Positions 43,832 to 56,076 of a stretch of 64,000 bases of DNA are shown piece after piece (position 1 is the stretch's first letter; each line of letters starts with the position of its first letter). The notes under the pieces were generated by a model. That model had not been told where the DNA came from, made no database searches, and was given only the letters and a program-made list of their open reading frames with translations. This DNA comes from Elymus sibiricus (lineage: Eukaryota; Streptophyta; Magnoliopsida; Poales; Poaceae). A program made the translations under genes and the position numbers. The stretch covers positions 82,919,895 to 82,983,894 of the forward strand of contig CM077676.1 in NCBI GenBank assembly GCA_039707655.1, given 5' to 3'.

Positions 43832-45490
43832 TGTCGGTGTATAAAACATGGGTATTTTATACCCTGACTTATGCACAGACAGTGGCAGCTCCCCTGCCGG
43901 CCAAGGTTTGCCGGGAACTGCCAAACGCCAGATTCAAGACCCAGTTGCAGAAGCCATCGGGGAGAAGATCAAGCCAAAGCAATCAAGTTCTACACCAAAA
44001 ATAACCTTTGCTGGCAAGACCGAGCCGGCAAGGCGAAGGCCCGGCAAGCTCCGTGCCGGCAAGCCCTCGCTAGCTGCTAGCGCTCCACCTCATCGAGCAG
44101 TTGGTCGCTAATCGATGAGGTGTCAAGCCTGCAGGCAGGTAGGTGGAATTTGTCGGGCACGTGTCAGTATGCTGGAAGGGGATTTGCCTTTAATGACACC
44201 CGTCTAGAAGGTGTGGCAAGCTAATAGGAGGTAGCTGGGCGAGCGGTGCAGAATCCTTGCCGGGGCTCCTCCTCCACATGACACCTAATGGAGCATTTAT
44301 TGCTTTTGTCCTGAACTGGTAGAGTTAGGTATGATAGCACTGTTTTGTTGGAAATATGCCCTAGAGGCAATAATAAATTGGTTATTATTATATTTCCTTG
44401 TTAATGATAATCGTTTATTATCCATGCTATAATTGTATTGATTGGAAACTCAAATACATGTGTGGGTACATAGACAACACTGTGTCCCTAGTAAGCCTCT
44501 AGTTGACTAGCTCGTTGATCAAAGATGGTTAAGGTTTCCTAGCCATTGACATGAGATGTCATTTGATAACGGGATCACATCATTAGGAGAATGATGTGAT
44601 GGACAAGACCCAAACTGTAAACGTAGCATTTGATCGTGTCAGTTTATTGCTATTGTTTTCTGCATGTCAAGTATCTGTTCCTTTGACCATGAGATCATGC
44701 AACTCACTAACACCGGAGGAATACCTTGTGTGTATCAAACGTCGCAACGTAACTGGGTGACTATAAAGGTGCTCTACAGGTATCTCCGAGGGTGTCTGTT
44801 GGGTTGGCATGGATCAAGACTGGGATTTGTTACTCCGTATGACGGAGAGGTATCTCAGGGCCCACTCGGTAATACAACATCACAATGAGCCTTGCAAGCA
44901 ATGTGACTAAAGTGTTAGCCACGAGATCTTGTATTACGGAACGAGTAAAGAGACTTGCCGGTAACGAGATTGAACTAGGTATAGTGATACCGACGATCGA
45001 ATCTCGGGCAAGTAACATACCGAAGAACAAAGGGAACAGCATACGGGATTAACTGAATCCTTGACATAGAGGTTCGACCGATAAAGATCTTCGTAGAATA
45101 TGTAGGAGCCAATATGGGCATCCAGGTCCCGCTATTGGTTATTGGCCGTAGAGGTGTCTCGGTCATGTCTACATAGTTCTCGAACCCGCAGGGTCTACAC
45201 ACTTAACGTTTGGTGACGATTAGTATAATTGAGTTATTATGTTGGTGACCGAAAGTTGTTCGGAGTCCCGGATAAGATCCCGGACATGACGAGGATCTCC
45301 GGAATAGTCCGGAGGTAAAGATTGATATATGTGATAATAGTGTTTTGATCTCTGGAAGGGTTCCGGAGTTCACCGGAAGGGGTTCCGGATGTTTACCGAA
45401 GTGTTCGGGTGCAGCAACACTTTATATGAGCCAAAGGGATAAAGCCCACAAGGTATTGGAAAGTGCAAAAGTAGTTTTGCTGCCGCGTAA

Positions 45491-45602
45491 GCGGTACTAC
45501 CGCTTGGTGAAGCGGTACTACCGCCGGAGCGGTACTACCGCTTGTGTGAAGCGGTACTACCGCCCGAGCGGTACTACCGCTTGTGTGAAGCGGTACTACC
45601 GC
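45491..45602 (+). repeat. Six GCGGTACTACCGC palindromes upstream of the copia TATA box
   Basis: Copies at 45491, 45512, 45529, 45551, 45568 and 45590. Spacing alternates between about 22 and 17 bp, that is a 39-bp dimer repeated. The last copy is about 130 bp upstream of the TATA box. The identical array is in the 3' LTR at 52666-52777. Confidence 0.9.
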
Positions 45603-45733
45603 TTGTGCGCGGCTGTGCACGGTTCGGCAGGGATCCGAGTTGGACTCTTTCCCTGCGGGCCAAACCGACCTTGTGCGGGCAAAACCGACCCGGAGGAGGC
45701 TTTTACTCCAAGTTTAGACCCCAAGGCTCAACA

Positions 45734-45740
45734 TATAAAT
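45734..45740 (+). promoter_or_regulatory. TATA box of the copia LTR promoter
   Basis: TATAAAT in the context CAACATATAAATAGAGGG. The same word occurs at 52909-52915 in the other LTR. Start of transcription would be about 30 bp downstream. Confidence 0.75.
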
Positions 45741-46208
45741 AGAGGGGCAGGGCTAGCACACGAGATACATCAAGATTTCCCCAAGCCGTGTGCGGCAACC
45801 CTAACCCTCTAGATCCTCCGTCATAATCTCCGTAGTGCTTGGCGAAGCCCTGCAGAGATTGTTCCTCACCACCATCACCACGCCGTCGTGCTGCTGGAAC
45901 TCAACCACTACTTCACCATCGCTCGCTGGATCGAGGAGGTGAAGGCGTCATCAAGACGTACGTGTGTTGAACGCGGAGGTGCCGTCCGTTCGGCACTAGA
46001 TCGGAAGGATCGTGATTGGATCGCGGGACGCTCGGCGATTTGGATCGCGAAGACGTTCGACTACATCAACCGCGTTTATTAACGCTTCCGCTTAGCGATC
46101 TACAAGGGTATGTAGATTCACTCTCCCTCTCGTAGATGCTCATCACCATGGATAGATCTTGCGTGTGCGTAGGAAAATTTTTGTTTCCCATGCAACGTTC
46201 CCCAACAG

Positions 46209-46221
46209 TGGCATCATGAGC
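46209..46221 (+). promoter_or_regulatory. Primer-binding site of the copia element
   Basis: TGGCATCATGAGC begins 2 nt after the LTR. It is a variant of the initiator-tRNA-Met site usual in copia elements (TGGTATCAGAGC). Confidence 0.7.
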
Positions 46222-47486
46222 TAGGTCTATGCGTAGATGAGATCTCGAGTAGAACACAAACGAGTTGTGGGCGTGGATGTATACATATTGCTTGCCGTTA
46301 CTAGTTGATATTTGATTCGGCGGTACTGTGAGATGAAGCGGCCCGGACCGACATTACGCGTACACTTACGCGAGACAGGTTCCTTCAACTGACATGTAAC
46401 TTCGTTGCATAAAGATGGCTAGCGGGTGTCTGTCTCTCTCACTTTAGTTGAATCGATTTCAATGAAGAGGGTTCTTTTAGAAGATCAAAAAGCAATCACT
46501 ACACCACGTTGTGGTTTTGCGTAGGTAAGAACGGTTCTTGCAAACCCGTAGCAGCCACGTAAAATTTGCAACAACAATTAGAGGACGTCTAACTTGTTTT
46601 TGCAGGGTATGTTGTGATGTGATATGGCCAATTACATGATGAGATATATGTGATGTATGAGATGATCATGTGATGTATAGAATATCACGACTTGCATGTC
46701 GATGAGTACGGCAACTGGCAGGAGCCATAGAGTTGTCTTTAATTATTGTATGACCTGCGTGTCAATCATTAAGCGCTATGTAATGCTTTACTTTATCGCT
46801 AAACGTTAGCTATAGTCGTGGAAGCAACAGTCAGCGCGACAACCTTATGGCGACACGTTGATGGAGATCAAGATGATGGAGATCATGGTGTCATGCCGGT
46901 GACGATGGAGATCATGCCGGTGCTTTGGAGATGGAGATCAAAAGCACAAGTTCATGGCCATATCATGTCACTTATGATTTGCATGTGATGTTAATCCTTT
47001 TATGCATCTTATTTTGCTTAGGACGACGGTAGCATTATAAGGTGATCCCTCACTTAAATTTCAAGATAAATTGTGTTCTCCCCAAGTGTGCACCGTTGCG
47101 AAAGTTCGTCGTTTCGAGACACGCCGTGATGATCGGGTGTGATAGACTCTACGTTCGCATACAACGGGTGTAAGCCATGTTACACGTGCGGAACACTCGG
47201 GTTAAACTTGACGAGCCTAGCATGTACAGACATGGCCTCGGAACACAAGAGACCGAAAGGTCGAACATGAGTCATATAGTAGATATGATCAACATGAAGA
47301 TGTTCACCATTGAAACCACCTCAACTCACGTGATGATCGGACTTGAGTTGGTGGATTTGGATCATGTTACACTCGAATGATCGGAGGGATGTCAATTTGA
47401 GTGGGAGTTTTTTAAATATGATTAACTAAACTCATTATCTAAGAACAATAGTCTAAGTTGTCTTTGCTATATTTATGTTGTAGATC
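46222..47486 (+). mobile_element. Untranslated leader of the copia element
   Basis: About 1.27 kb between PBS and gag-pol with only short upstream ORFs. Repeated GATGGAGATCA words lie near 46858-46940. The packaging signal would be expected here; I cannot identify it. Confidence 0.6.
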
Positions 47487-50400
47487 ATGGCTCGCGCAGT
47501 AGCACCCCTGAATTTTAATGCGTTCCTAGAGAAAGCTAAGTTGAAAGATGATGGAAGTAACTTTGTGGACTGGGCCCGTAATCTAAGGATTATCCTTACG
47601 GCTTCCCAGAAGGCTTATGTCCTTGATGCACCGCTTGGTGATCCACCCGCTCCAGTTGAGTCTCTAGACGTTGTGAACGCCTGGCAGGCTCGTTCTGATG
47701 ATTACTCAATAGTTCAATGTGCAATGTTGTATGGCTTAGAACCGGGACTTCAAAGACGTTTTGAACGTCATGGAGCATATGAGATGTTCCAGGAGTTGAA
47801 GTTTATCTTTCAGAAGAATGCCCGGATCGAGAGATATGAGATCTCCGATAAGTTCTATGCTTGCAAGATGGAGGAGAACGGGTCTATCAGTGATCACGTG
47901 CTCAGAATGTCTGGGTACTCCACCCGTCTGGCTGAGTTAGGGATGCCCCTTCCGCCAGAGGCTATCACTGACAGAGTTCTTCAATCATTGCCACCTAGCT
48001 ACAAGAGCTTCGTGTTGAACTATAACATGCACGGGATGAACAAGTCAGTCGCCGAGCTGTTTGCGATGCTGAAAGCCGCTGAGTCTGAAATTCAGAAGGA
48101 GCATCAAGTGTTGATGGTCAATAAAACCACTAGTTTCAAGAAAAATGGCAAGGGTAAGAAGGGTAACTCCAAGAAGAGTGGCAAAGCAGTTGCTCCTCTC
48201 GTGAAGAAACCCAAGGCTGGACCCAAACCAGAAACTGTGTGTTTTCATTGCAAGGGAACTGGACACTGGAAGCGGAATTGCCCCAAGTATTTGGCTGACA
48301 AGAAGGCGGCCAACAACAAACAAGGTGTATATGATATACATGTTATTGATGTGTACCTTACCAACTCTCGTTGTAGTGCCTGGGTATTTGATACCGGTGC
48401 GGTTGCTCATATTTGCAACTCAAAACAGGAACTGCGGAATAGACGGAGGCTGGCAAAGGACGAAGTGACGATGCGCGTGGGAAATGGTTCCAAGGTTGAT
48501 GTGATCGCCGTCGGCACGCTCGCTCTTCGATTACCGTCGGGATTAGTGATGAACCTAAATAAGTGTTATTTGGTGCCTGCGTTAAGCATGAACATTATAT
48601 CTGGATCTTGTTTATTGCGAGACGGTTACTCATTTAAATCAGAGAATAATGGTTGTTCTATTTATATGAGTAATATCTTTTATGGTCATGCACCCAATGT
48701 GAGGGGTTTATTCTTATTGAATCTCGATAGTAATGATACACATGTTTATAACATTGATGCCAAAAGATGTAGAATTGATAATGATAATACCACTTTCTTG
48801 TGGCACTGCCGTTTAGGTCATATTGGCGTAAAACGCATGAGGAAGCTCCATGCTGATGGACTTTTGGAGTCACTTGATTTTGAATCACTTGACACATGTG
48901 AGCCATGCCTCATGGGCAAGATGACTAAAACGCCGTTCTCTGGAATAATGGAACGGGCAAGTGACTTATTGGAAATCATACATACTGATGTGTGCGGTCC
49001 GATGAGCATTGAGGCGCGCGGTGGTTATCGTTACTTTCTCACCTTCACTGATGACTTAAGTAGATATGGGTATATTTACTTAATGAAACACAAGTCTGAA
49101 ACATTTGAAAAGTTCAAACAATTTCAGAGTGAAGTTGAGAATCATCGTAACAAGAAGATTAAATTCCTACGATCTGATCGAGGAGGAGAATATCTGAGTT
49201 ATGAGTTTGGCAGTCACTTAAGACAGTGTGGAATTGTTTCACAATTAACACCGCCTGGAACACCACAGCGTAATGGTGTGTCCGAACGTCGTAATCGAAC
49301 CTTATTGGATATGGTGCGATCTATGATGTCTCTTGCCGATTTGCCACTATCGTTTTGGGGTTATGCATTAGAGACAGCTGCATTCACTTTAAATAGGGCA
49401 CCATCGAAATCCGTTGAGACGACGCCATATGAACTTTGGTTTGGCAAGAAGCCAAAGCTGTCGTTTCTTAAAGTTTGGGGATGTGATGCTTATGTCAAAA
49501 AGCTTCAGCCTGAAAAGCTGGAACCCAAAGCGGAGAAATGCGTCTTCATAGGATACCCAAAAGAGACAGTTGGGTATACCTTCTACCTCAGATCCGAAGG
49601 CAAAGTGTTTGTCGCTAAAAACGGAACATTTCTTGAGAAAGAGTTTCTCTCGAAAGAATTGAGTGGGAGGAAGATAGAACTTGATGAGGTTGTTGAACCT
49701 TTACTTCAACCTAAGAGTAGCGCAACGCAGAAAGTTGTTTCTGTCGAGCCTACATTAGCTGAAGAGGAAGTTAATGATGATGATCATGAAGCTTTGGATC
49801 AAGTTGCTATCGAACCTCGTAGGTCGACAAGGACGCGTACTGCTCCTGAGTGGTACGGCAACCCTGTCTTGGAGGTCATGTTGTTAGACAACGATGAACC
49901 TACGAGCTATGGAGAAGCGATAATGGGCCCGGATTCCGAGAAGTGGTTAGAGGCCATGAAATCCGAGATGGGATCCATGTATGAAAACAAAGTATGGACT
50001 TTGGAAGTATTACCTGAAGGGCGTAAGGCCATTCAGAACAAATGGATCTTTAAGAGGAAGACGGACGTGGACGGTAATGTCACCGTCTATAAAGCTCGAC
50101 TTGTGGCAAAGGGTTTTTCACAAGTTCAAGGAGTTGACTACGATGAGACCTTCTCACCCGTAGCGATGCTTAAGTCCGTCAGAATCATGTTGGCAATAGC
50201 TGCCTTTTTCGATTATGAAATTTGGCAGATGGATGTCAAAACAGCGTTCCTTAACGGTTTCCTTAAGGAAGAGTTGTATATGATGCAACCAGAAGGTTTT
50301 GTCGATCCAGAGAATGCTGACAAAGTTTGAAAACTCCAGCGATCCATTTATGGACTGGTGCAAGCATCTCGGAGTTGGAATCTTCGTTTTGATGAGGTGA

Positions 50401-51470
50401 TCAAAGCGTTCGAGTTTATACAAGTTTACGGAGAAGCTTGTATTTACAAGAAAGTGAGTGGGAGCTCTATAGCGTTTCTAATATTATATGTGGATGACAT
50501 ATTGCTGATTGGAAACAATATAGAAATGCTGGAAAGCGTAAAGGAATATTTGAACAAGAGTTTTTCAATGAAGGACCTAGGAGAAGCTGCTTTCATATTA
50601 GGCATCAAGATCTATAGAGATAGATCAAGACGCTTAATAGGACTTTCACAAAGCACATACCTTGATAAGATTTTGAAGAAGTTCAAAATGGATCAGTCCA
50701 AGAAGGGGTTCTTGCCTGTTTTGCAAGGTGTGAAGTTGAGTAAGACTCAATGCCCAGTGACTGCAGGAGATAGAGAAAAGATGAGTGTCATCCCCTATGC
50801 TTCAGCCATAGGCTCTATCATGTATGCAATGCTGTGCACAAGACCCGATGTCAGCCTTGCCATAAGTATGGTCGGAAGGTTTCAAAGTGATCCAGGAATG
50901 GAACACTGGACGGCGGTCAAGAATATCCTGAAGTACCTGAAAAGGACTAAGGACATGTTTCTCGTTTATGGAGGTGATCAAGAGCTCGTCGTAAAGGGTT
51001 ACGTCGATGCAAGCTTTGACACTGATCCGGATGACTCTAAGTCGCAAACCGGATACGTATTTATTCTTAATGGGGGTGCGATTAGCTGGTGCAGTTCCAA
51101 GCAAAGCGTGGTAGCAGATTCTACATGCGAAGCGGAGTACATCGCTGCCTCGGAGGCGGCGAAGGAAGGTGTCTGGATGAAGGAGTTCATGACAGATCTT
51201 GGAGTAGTGCCTAGTGCACTTAACCCAATGACTCTGTTTTGTGATAATACTGGTGCCATTGCTCTAGCCAAGGAACCAAGATTTCACAAGAGGACCAGAC
51301 ACATAAAGCGACGTTTCAATTCCATCCGCGATTACATCAAGGAGGACGACATAAATATTTGCAAAGTACACACGGATCTAAATGTTGCAGATCCGATGAC
51401 TAAACCTCTTCCAAGGGCTAAACATGAACAACACCAGAACTGCATGGGTGTTCGATTCATTACAATGTAA
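47487..51470 (+). pseudogene. gag-pol polyprotein of the copia element, one internal stop
   Basis: One frame of 1327 codons from ATG 47487 to the stop at 51470, broken only by an in-frame TGA at 50328-50330. In order: gag; a CCHC knuckle (CFHCKGTGHWKRNC, about residue 252); an aspartic protease (WVFDTGAVAH, about 300); the pre-integrase HH motif (WHCRLGH, about 436); an integrase DD35E core (Asp about 500 and 563, Glu about 600; I count 35 residues between the last two); RT (WIFKRKTD, about 852; YVDDILLI, about 1000); RNase H (GYVDASFDTD, about 1170; CEAEYIA, about 1213). The domain order with integrase before RT defines Ty1/copia. The stop falls inside RT, so this copy makes gag, protease and integrase but no complete RT unless the stop is read through. 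All other motifs look intact, as expected from the young age. Confidence 0.96.
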
Positions 51471-51507
51471 ATCACATAGTGATGTGAACTAGATTATTGA
51501 CTCTAGT

Positions 51508-51520
51508 GCAAGTGGGAGAC
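51508..51520 (+). promoter_or_regulatory. Polypurine tract of the copia element
   Basis: GCAAGTGGGAGAC immediately before the 3' LTR at 51521. Confidence 0.75.
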
Positions 51521-53382
51521 TGTTGGAAATATGCCCTAGAAGCAATAATAAATTGGTTATTATTATATTTCCTTGTTAATGATAATCGTTTATTATCCAT
51601 GCTATAATTGTATTGATTGGAAACTCAAATACATGTGTGGGTACATAGACAACACTGTGTCCCTAGTAAGCCTCTAGTTGACTAGCTCGTTGATCAAAGA
51701 TGGTTAAGGTTTCCTAGCCATTGACATGAGATGTCATTTGATAACGGGATCACATCATTAGGAGAATGATGTGATGGACAAGACCCAAACTGTAAACGTA
51801 GCATTTGATCGTGTCAGTTTATTGCTATTGTTTTCTGCATGTCAAGTATCTGTTCCTTTGACCATGAGATCATGCAACTCACTAACACCGGAGGAATACC
51901 TTGTGTGTATCAAACGTCGCAACGTAACTGGGTGACTATAAAGGTGCTCTACAGGTATCTCCGAGGGTGTCTGTTGGGTTGGCATGGATCAAGACTGGGA
52001 TTTGTTACTCCGTATGACGGAGAGGTATCTCAGGGCCCACTCGGTAATACAACATCACAATGAGCCTTGCAAGCAATGTGACTAAAGTGTTAGCCACGAG
52101 ATCTTGTATTACGGAACGAGTAAAGAGACTTGCCGGTAACGAGATTGAACTAGGTATAGTGATACCGACGATCGAATCTCGGGCAAGTAACATACCGAAG
52201 AACAAAGGGAACAGCATACGGGATTAACTGAATCCTTGACATAGAGGTTCGACCGATAAAGATCTTCGTAGAATATGTAGGAGCCAATATGGGCATCCAG
52301 GTCCCGCTATTGGTTATTGGCCGTAGAGGTGTCTCGGTCATGTCTACATAGTTCTCGAACCCGCAGGGTCTACACACTTAACGTTTGGTGACGATTAGTA
52401 TAATTGAGTTATTATGTTGGTGACCGAAAGTTGTTCGGAGTCCCGGATAAGATCCCGGACATGACGAGGATCTCCGGAATAGTCCGGAGGTAAAGATTGA
52501 TATATGTGATAATAGTGTTTTGATCTCTGGAAGGGTTCCGGAGTTCACCGGAAGGGGTTCCGGATGTTTACCGAAGTGTTCGGGTGCAGCAACACTTTAT
52601 ATGAGCCAAAGGGATAAAGCCCACAAGGTATTGGAAAGTGCAAAAGTAGTTTTGCTGCCGCGTAAGCGGTACTACCGCTTGGTGAAGCGGTACTACCGCC
52701 GGAGCGGTACTACCGCTTGTGTGAAGCGGTACTACCGCCCGAGCGGTACTACCGCTTGTGTGAAGCGGTACTACCGCTTGTGCGCGGCTGTGCACGGTTC
52801 GGCAGGGATCCGAGTTGGACTCTTTCCCTGCGGGCCAAACCGACCTTGTGCGGGCAAAACCGACCCGGAGGAGGCTTTTACTCCAAGTTTAGACCCCAAG
52901 GCTCAACATATAAATAGAGGGGCAGGGCTAGCACACGAGATACATCAAGATTTCCCCAAGCCGTGTGCGGCAACCCTAACCCTCTAGATCCTCCGTCATA
53001 ATCTCCGTAGTGCTTGGCGAAGCCCTGCAGAGATTGTTCCTCACCACCATCACCACGCCGTCGTGCTGCTGGAACTCAACCACTACTTCACCATCGCTCG
53101 CTGGATCGAGGAGGTGAAGGCGTCATCAAGCCGTACGTGTGTTGAACGCGGAGGTGCCGTCCGTTCGGCACTAGATCGGAAGGATCGTGATTGGATCGCG
53201 GGACGCTCGGCGATTTGGATCGCGAAGACGTTCGACTACATCAACCGCGTTTATTAACGCTTCCGCTTAGCGATCTACAAGGGTATGTAGATTCACTCTC
53301 CCTCTCGTAGATGCTCATCACCATGGATAGATCTTGCGTGTGCGTAGGAAAATTTTTGTTTCCCATGCAACGTTCCCCAACA
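51521..53382 (+). repeat. 3' LTR of the copia element
   Basis: 1862 bp, the partner of 44346-46207, with all internal features offset by exactly 7175 bp. There are no length differences. Confidence 0.96.
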
Positions 53383-53440
53383 TGTTTACTATCTAATCAA
53401 CCTGTAATGACTGTTTTGCCACTGTGGTGACCCCTTGAGC

Positions 53441-53447
53441 TATAAAA
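53441..53447 (+). promoter_or_regulatory. TATA box of solo LTR S2
   Basis: TATAAAA in GAGCTATAAAAGGAGGGCC. It sits about 290 bp before the LTR end, as expected for a U3-R-U5 layout on the plus strand. Confidence 0.65.
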
Positions 53448-53786
53448 GGAGGGCCAGGGCAACCATTACGGGGGATCGCCCGATCAAACCCTTGCACAAT
53501 TTGCATGCGTAGCAACTCTCTCTGTACCTTGCCGGGAGAAGCGCTCCTTGTACTTGTGCTCATCTACATCCAATATACAAAGCAGGAGTAGGGTTTTACG
53601 CTCCACAGCGGCCCAAACCTGGGTAAAATCCCTCGCGTTCTCTGTTGGTTCTGCTCTTTGTGCCTGTGAATTCCCCTAGCCGAACCACAAAGGGGCTAGA
53701 TGGCCCCATAGATGGTCGTACCCACGACAGTTGCCTCCCAACAAGCGTTATTGTTTTATGCCCCTAGCTAGGCATAATGCATAGTT

Positions 53787-55873
53787 TCAAGTGTTGTCAT
53801 CCTTCAAGTTAATTCCATAGGTGGCCCACATAATAGATTCATAAGGTGCTTTAATTCTAATTCTAGGGAAGTGTTCCATCCCTTTCTTTAATGGAAATTG
53901 AAATCTTATATTACCTTCTTTCATATCAATAATAGCACCTATTGTTCGCAGAAAAGGCCTGCCAAGTATTATGGGGCAAGAAGGATTGCATTCAATATCA
54001 AGAACAATAAAGTTCACAGGCACATAATTTTTATTTGCAAGAATAAGTACATCATTTATTCTACCCAATGGCTTTTTAATAGTAGAATTCGCAAGATGCA
54101 AATTAAGGGAACAAGGATCCATGTCGGTGAGACCTAGCACATCACACAAAGACTTTGGTATAGTGGAAACGCTAGCACCAAGATCACAAAGGGCATTACA
54201 TTCATAATCCTTAATTTTGACTTTAATAGTAGGTTCCCATTCATCTTGTAATTTTCTAGGAATTGAAACTTGCAACTCAAGTTTTTCTTCATGCGATTTC
54301 ATCATGGCTTCTACAATATGTTTAGTGAAAGCTTTATTTTGTTCATATACATTTGATGAATTAATGATGGATTGCAAAGAAATACACTCAATTAAAGAAC
54401 AACTATCATAATTAAAGTCCTTGTGATCCAAAGTAGTGGGTGCATTACTATTTAAAGTTTTGACCTCCCCTAACCCACTTTTTTTTTATTTTTCTCATCA
54501 AGATTATCACCCTCCAAGCAATTGGGACTCCTTCTATCTAAAATTGACTCTTCTTCAGTCCCTTTTTCATCAAGTTTTATGTTACTAAATAATGATTCAA
54601 TAGGTGTGACACAAATCATTTTAATATCTTCATCATTGCTATGATAGAAACCGGGTGGAATCGCTTTTTCTAGAAATTCTCGCTTAGCTCTCAACCTAGC
54701 GGTCCTTTCTTTACTTTCATTAATGGAGACATAGATAGCTTTAATAGACTCATTTATATCATGCTTGGGTGGAAAAATTTTAGTTTCGAGATTTTCCACA
54801 TCATGAGCAATTCTATCCATATTCCTAGCCAATTCATCAACTCTATTCAAATTTTCTTCTATCATAGCATTGAAATTCTTTTGCGAATTAATAAATTATT
54901 TAATATTACTTTCAAGATCAGAGGGCATCTTATTATCATTATTATAAGAATTACCATCAGGATTGCCATAATTATTAGAGGAATTTCCAGGAAACAGTCT
55001 TGGATTGAAATTACCCCTATAAGCATTGTTGTTGAAATTATTTCTAGAGACAAAATTCACATCAATAGCATCATTATTTTGCTCAATCAAGGTAGAGAAT
55101 GGCACAACATTAGGATCAATATAAGCATTTTTACTAGCAACCAATTTCAATAAAGCATCCATCTTATCACTCAAAGTATTAATTTCTTCAACATAATTTA
55201 CCTACTTACCAGTTGGAGTTCGTTCAGTGTGCCATTGAGAATAATTTGTCATGATATTATCAAGAAGTTTTGTAGCTTCTCCCAATGTTATTTCCATAAA
55301 AGTACCACCTGCGGCAGAGTCTAACAAATTTCTAGAGACAAAGTTTAGTCCCGCATAAATTATTTGTATGATCATCCATAAATTTAAGCCATGAGTCGGG
55401 CAATTTCTTATCATTAATTTCATTCTCTCCCAAGATTGTGCAACATGTTCATGCTCAAGTTGCTTAAAATTCATAATTTGATTTCTTAGAGAAATAATCT
55501 TAGCGGGAGGAAAATACTTGGTAATAAAAGCATCCTTACACTTATCCCAAGAATCAATACTATTTCTAGGCAAGGATGAAAACCAAGTTTTGGCAGGGTC
55601 TCGTAGTGAGAACGGAAATAATTTTAATTTGACAATATCATTATCCACATCTTTTTTCTTTTGCATATCACAAAGCTCAACGAAAGTATTTAGATGGGAT
55701 GTAGCATCTTCATTAGGACTACTAGAAAATTGTTCTTTCATAACAAGATTAAGCAAATCAGCATTAATGTCACACGACTCCGCACTAGTGGCGGGAGGAG
55801 CAATATGAGTACTAATAAAATCATTATTATTAGTATTGGAAAAGTCACACAATTTTGTATTTTCTTGAGACAT
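53787..55873 (-). pseudogene. gag-protease of G2 with two stops and a frameshift
   Basis: Start at about 55873 (MSQENTKLCDFSN). Gag core: LFPFSLRDPAKTWFSSLP, ITKYFPPAKIISLRN, NCPTHGL and LDSAAGGTFMEITLGEATKLL. In the same frame, a TAG at 55202-55204 and a TAA at 54896-54898 interrupt it. A shift in the A-run near 54480 changes frame before the retropepsin-like domain (CDLGASVSTIPKSL ... CPIILGRPFLRTIGAI), which ends at 53787. No zinc knuckle is obvious. Nothing resembling RT or integrase follows, so the element is gag-protease only. The segment 53735-53786 after the stop is non-coding and touches S2. Confidence 0.85.
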
Positions 55874-56046
55874 CGTGACGAAGCAAGCAAACTAGCAAAC
55901 AAGCAAATAAAAATATTTTTGTTTTTTTGTAAAAAAATTAGAAGTGGGGGAGATGAAAACTAGAGGCAAATGCAAATAAAAAGCAAATAAAACAACTGCA
56001 AGTGGATGATAGTTTGTAAGAAGGTACTTGGTAATTTTGATGATGT

Positions 56047-56065
56047 CTCCCCGGCAACGGCGCCA
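56047..56065 (-). promoter_or_regulatory. Primer-binding site of G2
   Basis: TGGCGCCGTTGCCGGGGAG on the minus strand, 11 nt from the LTR edge at 56077 (spacer GAAATTCTTCC on the plus strand). Confidence 0.85.
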
Positions 56066-56076
56066 GAAATTCTTCC

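Larger units (their letters stand above)
44346..46207 (+). repeat. 5' LTR of the copia element
   Basis: TGTTGG...CCCCAACA, 1862 bp. Contains the six-fold palindrome array (45491-45602) and a TATA box (45734-45740). ORFs in the LTR occur identically in the 3' LTR and carry no known domain. Confidence 0.96.
44346..53382 (+). mobile_element. Young copia retrotransposon, Angela/BARE1/WIS2 type, 9.04 kb
   Basis: Complete: two 1862-bp LTRs, the 5-bp duplication TGTTT (44341-44345 and 53383-53387), PBS, gag-pol and PPT. The LTR start TGTTGGAAATATGCCCTAGA is the family signature in Triticeae. Reading the two LTRs side by side I found only two differences (about 44366 against 51541, and 45957 against 53132). 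That is about 0.1 percent, or roughly 40,000 years with 1.3e-8 per site per year. The polyprotein has one nonsense codon. Confidence 0.96.
43832..53729 (+). mobile_element. Solo LTR S2 (about 856 bp net), split by the copia element
   Basis: It starts TGTCGGTGTATAAAACATGG and ends GTCGTACCCACGACA. The 5-bp duplication GTTGC lies at 43827-43831 and 53730-53734. The first 514 bp (43832-44345) are separated from the last 342 bp (53388-53729) by the copia element. A TATA box (53441-53447) and no PBS or coding region support a single plus-strand LTR left by LTR-LTR recombination. Many GCCGGC and GCCGGCAAG words occur in the left part. Confidence 0.85.

Noticed and set aside
45345..45812. 155-aa ORF in the copia LTRs (also at 52520-52987)
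   Set aside because: Spans the palindrome array and TATA region; identical in the other LTR only because the LTRs are near-identical.
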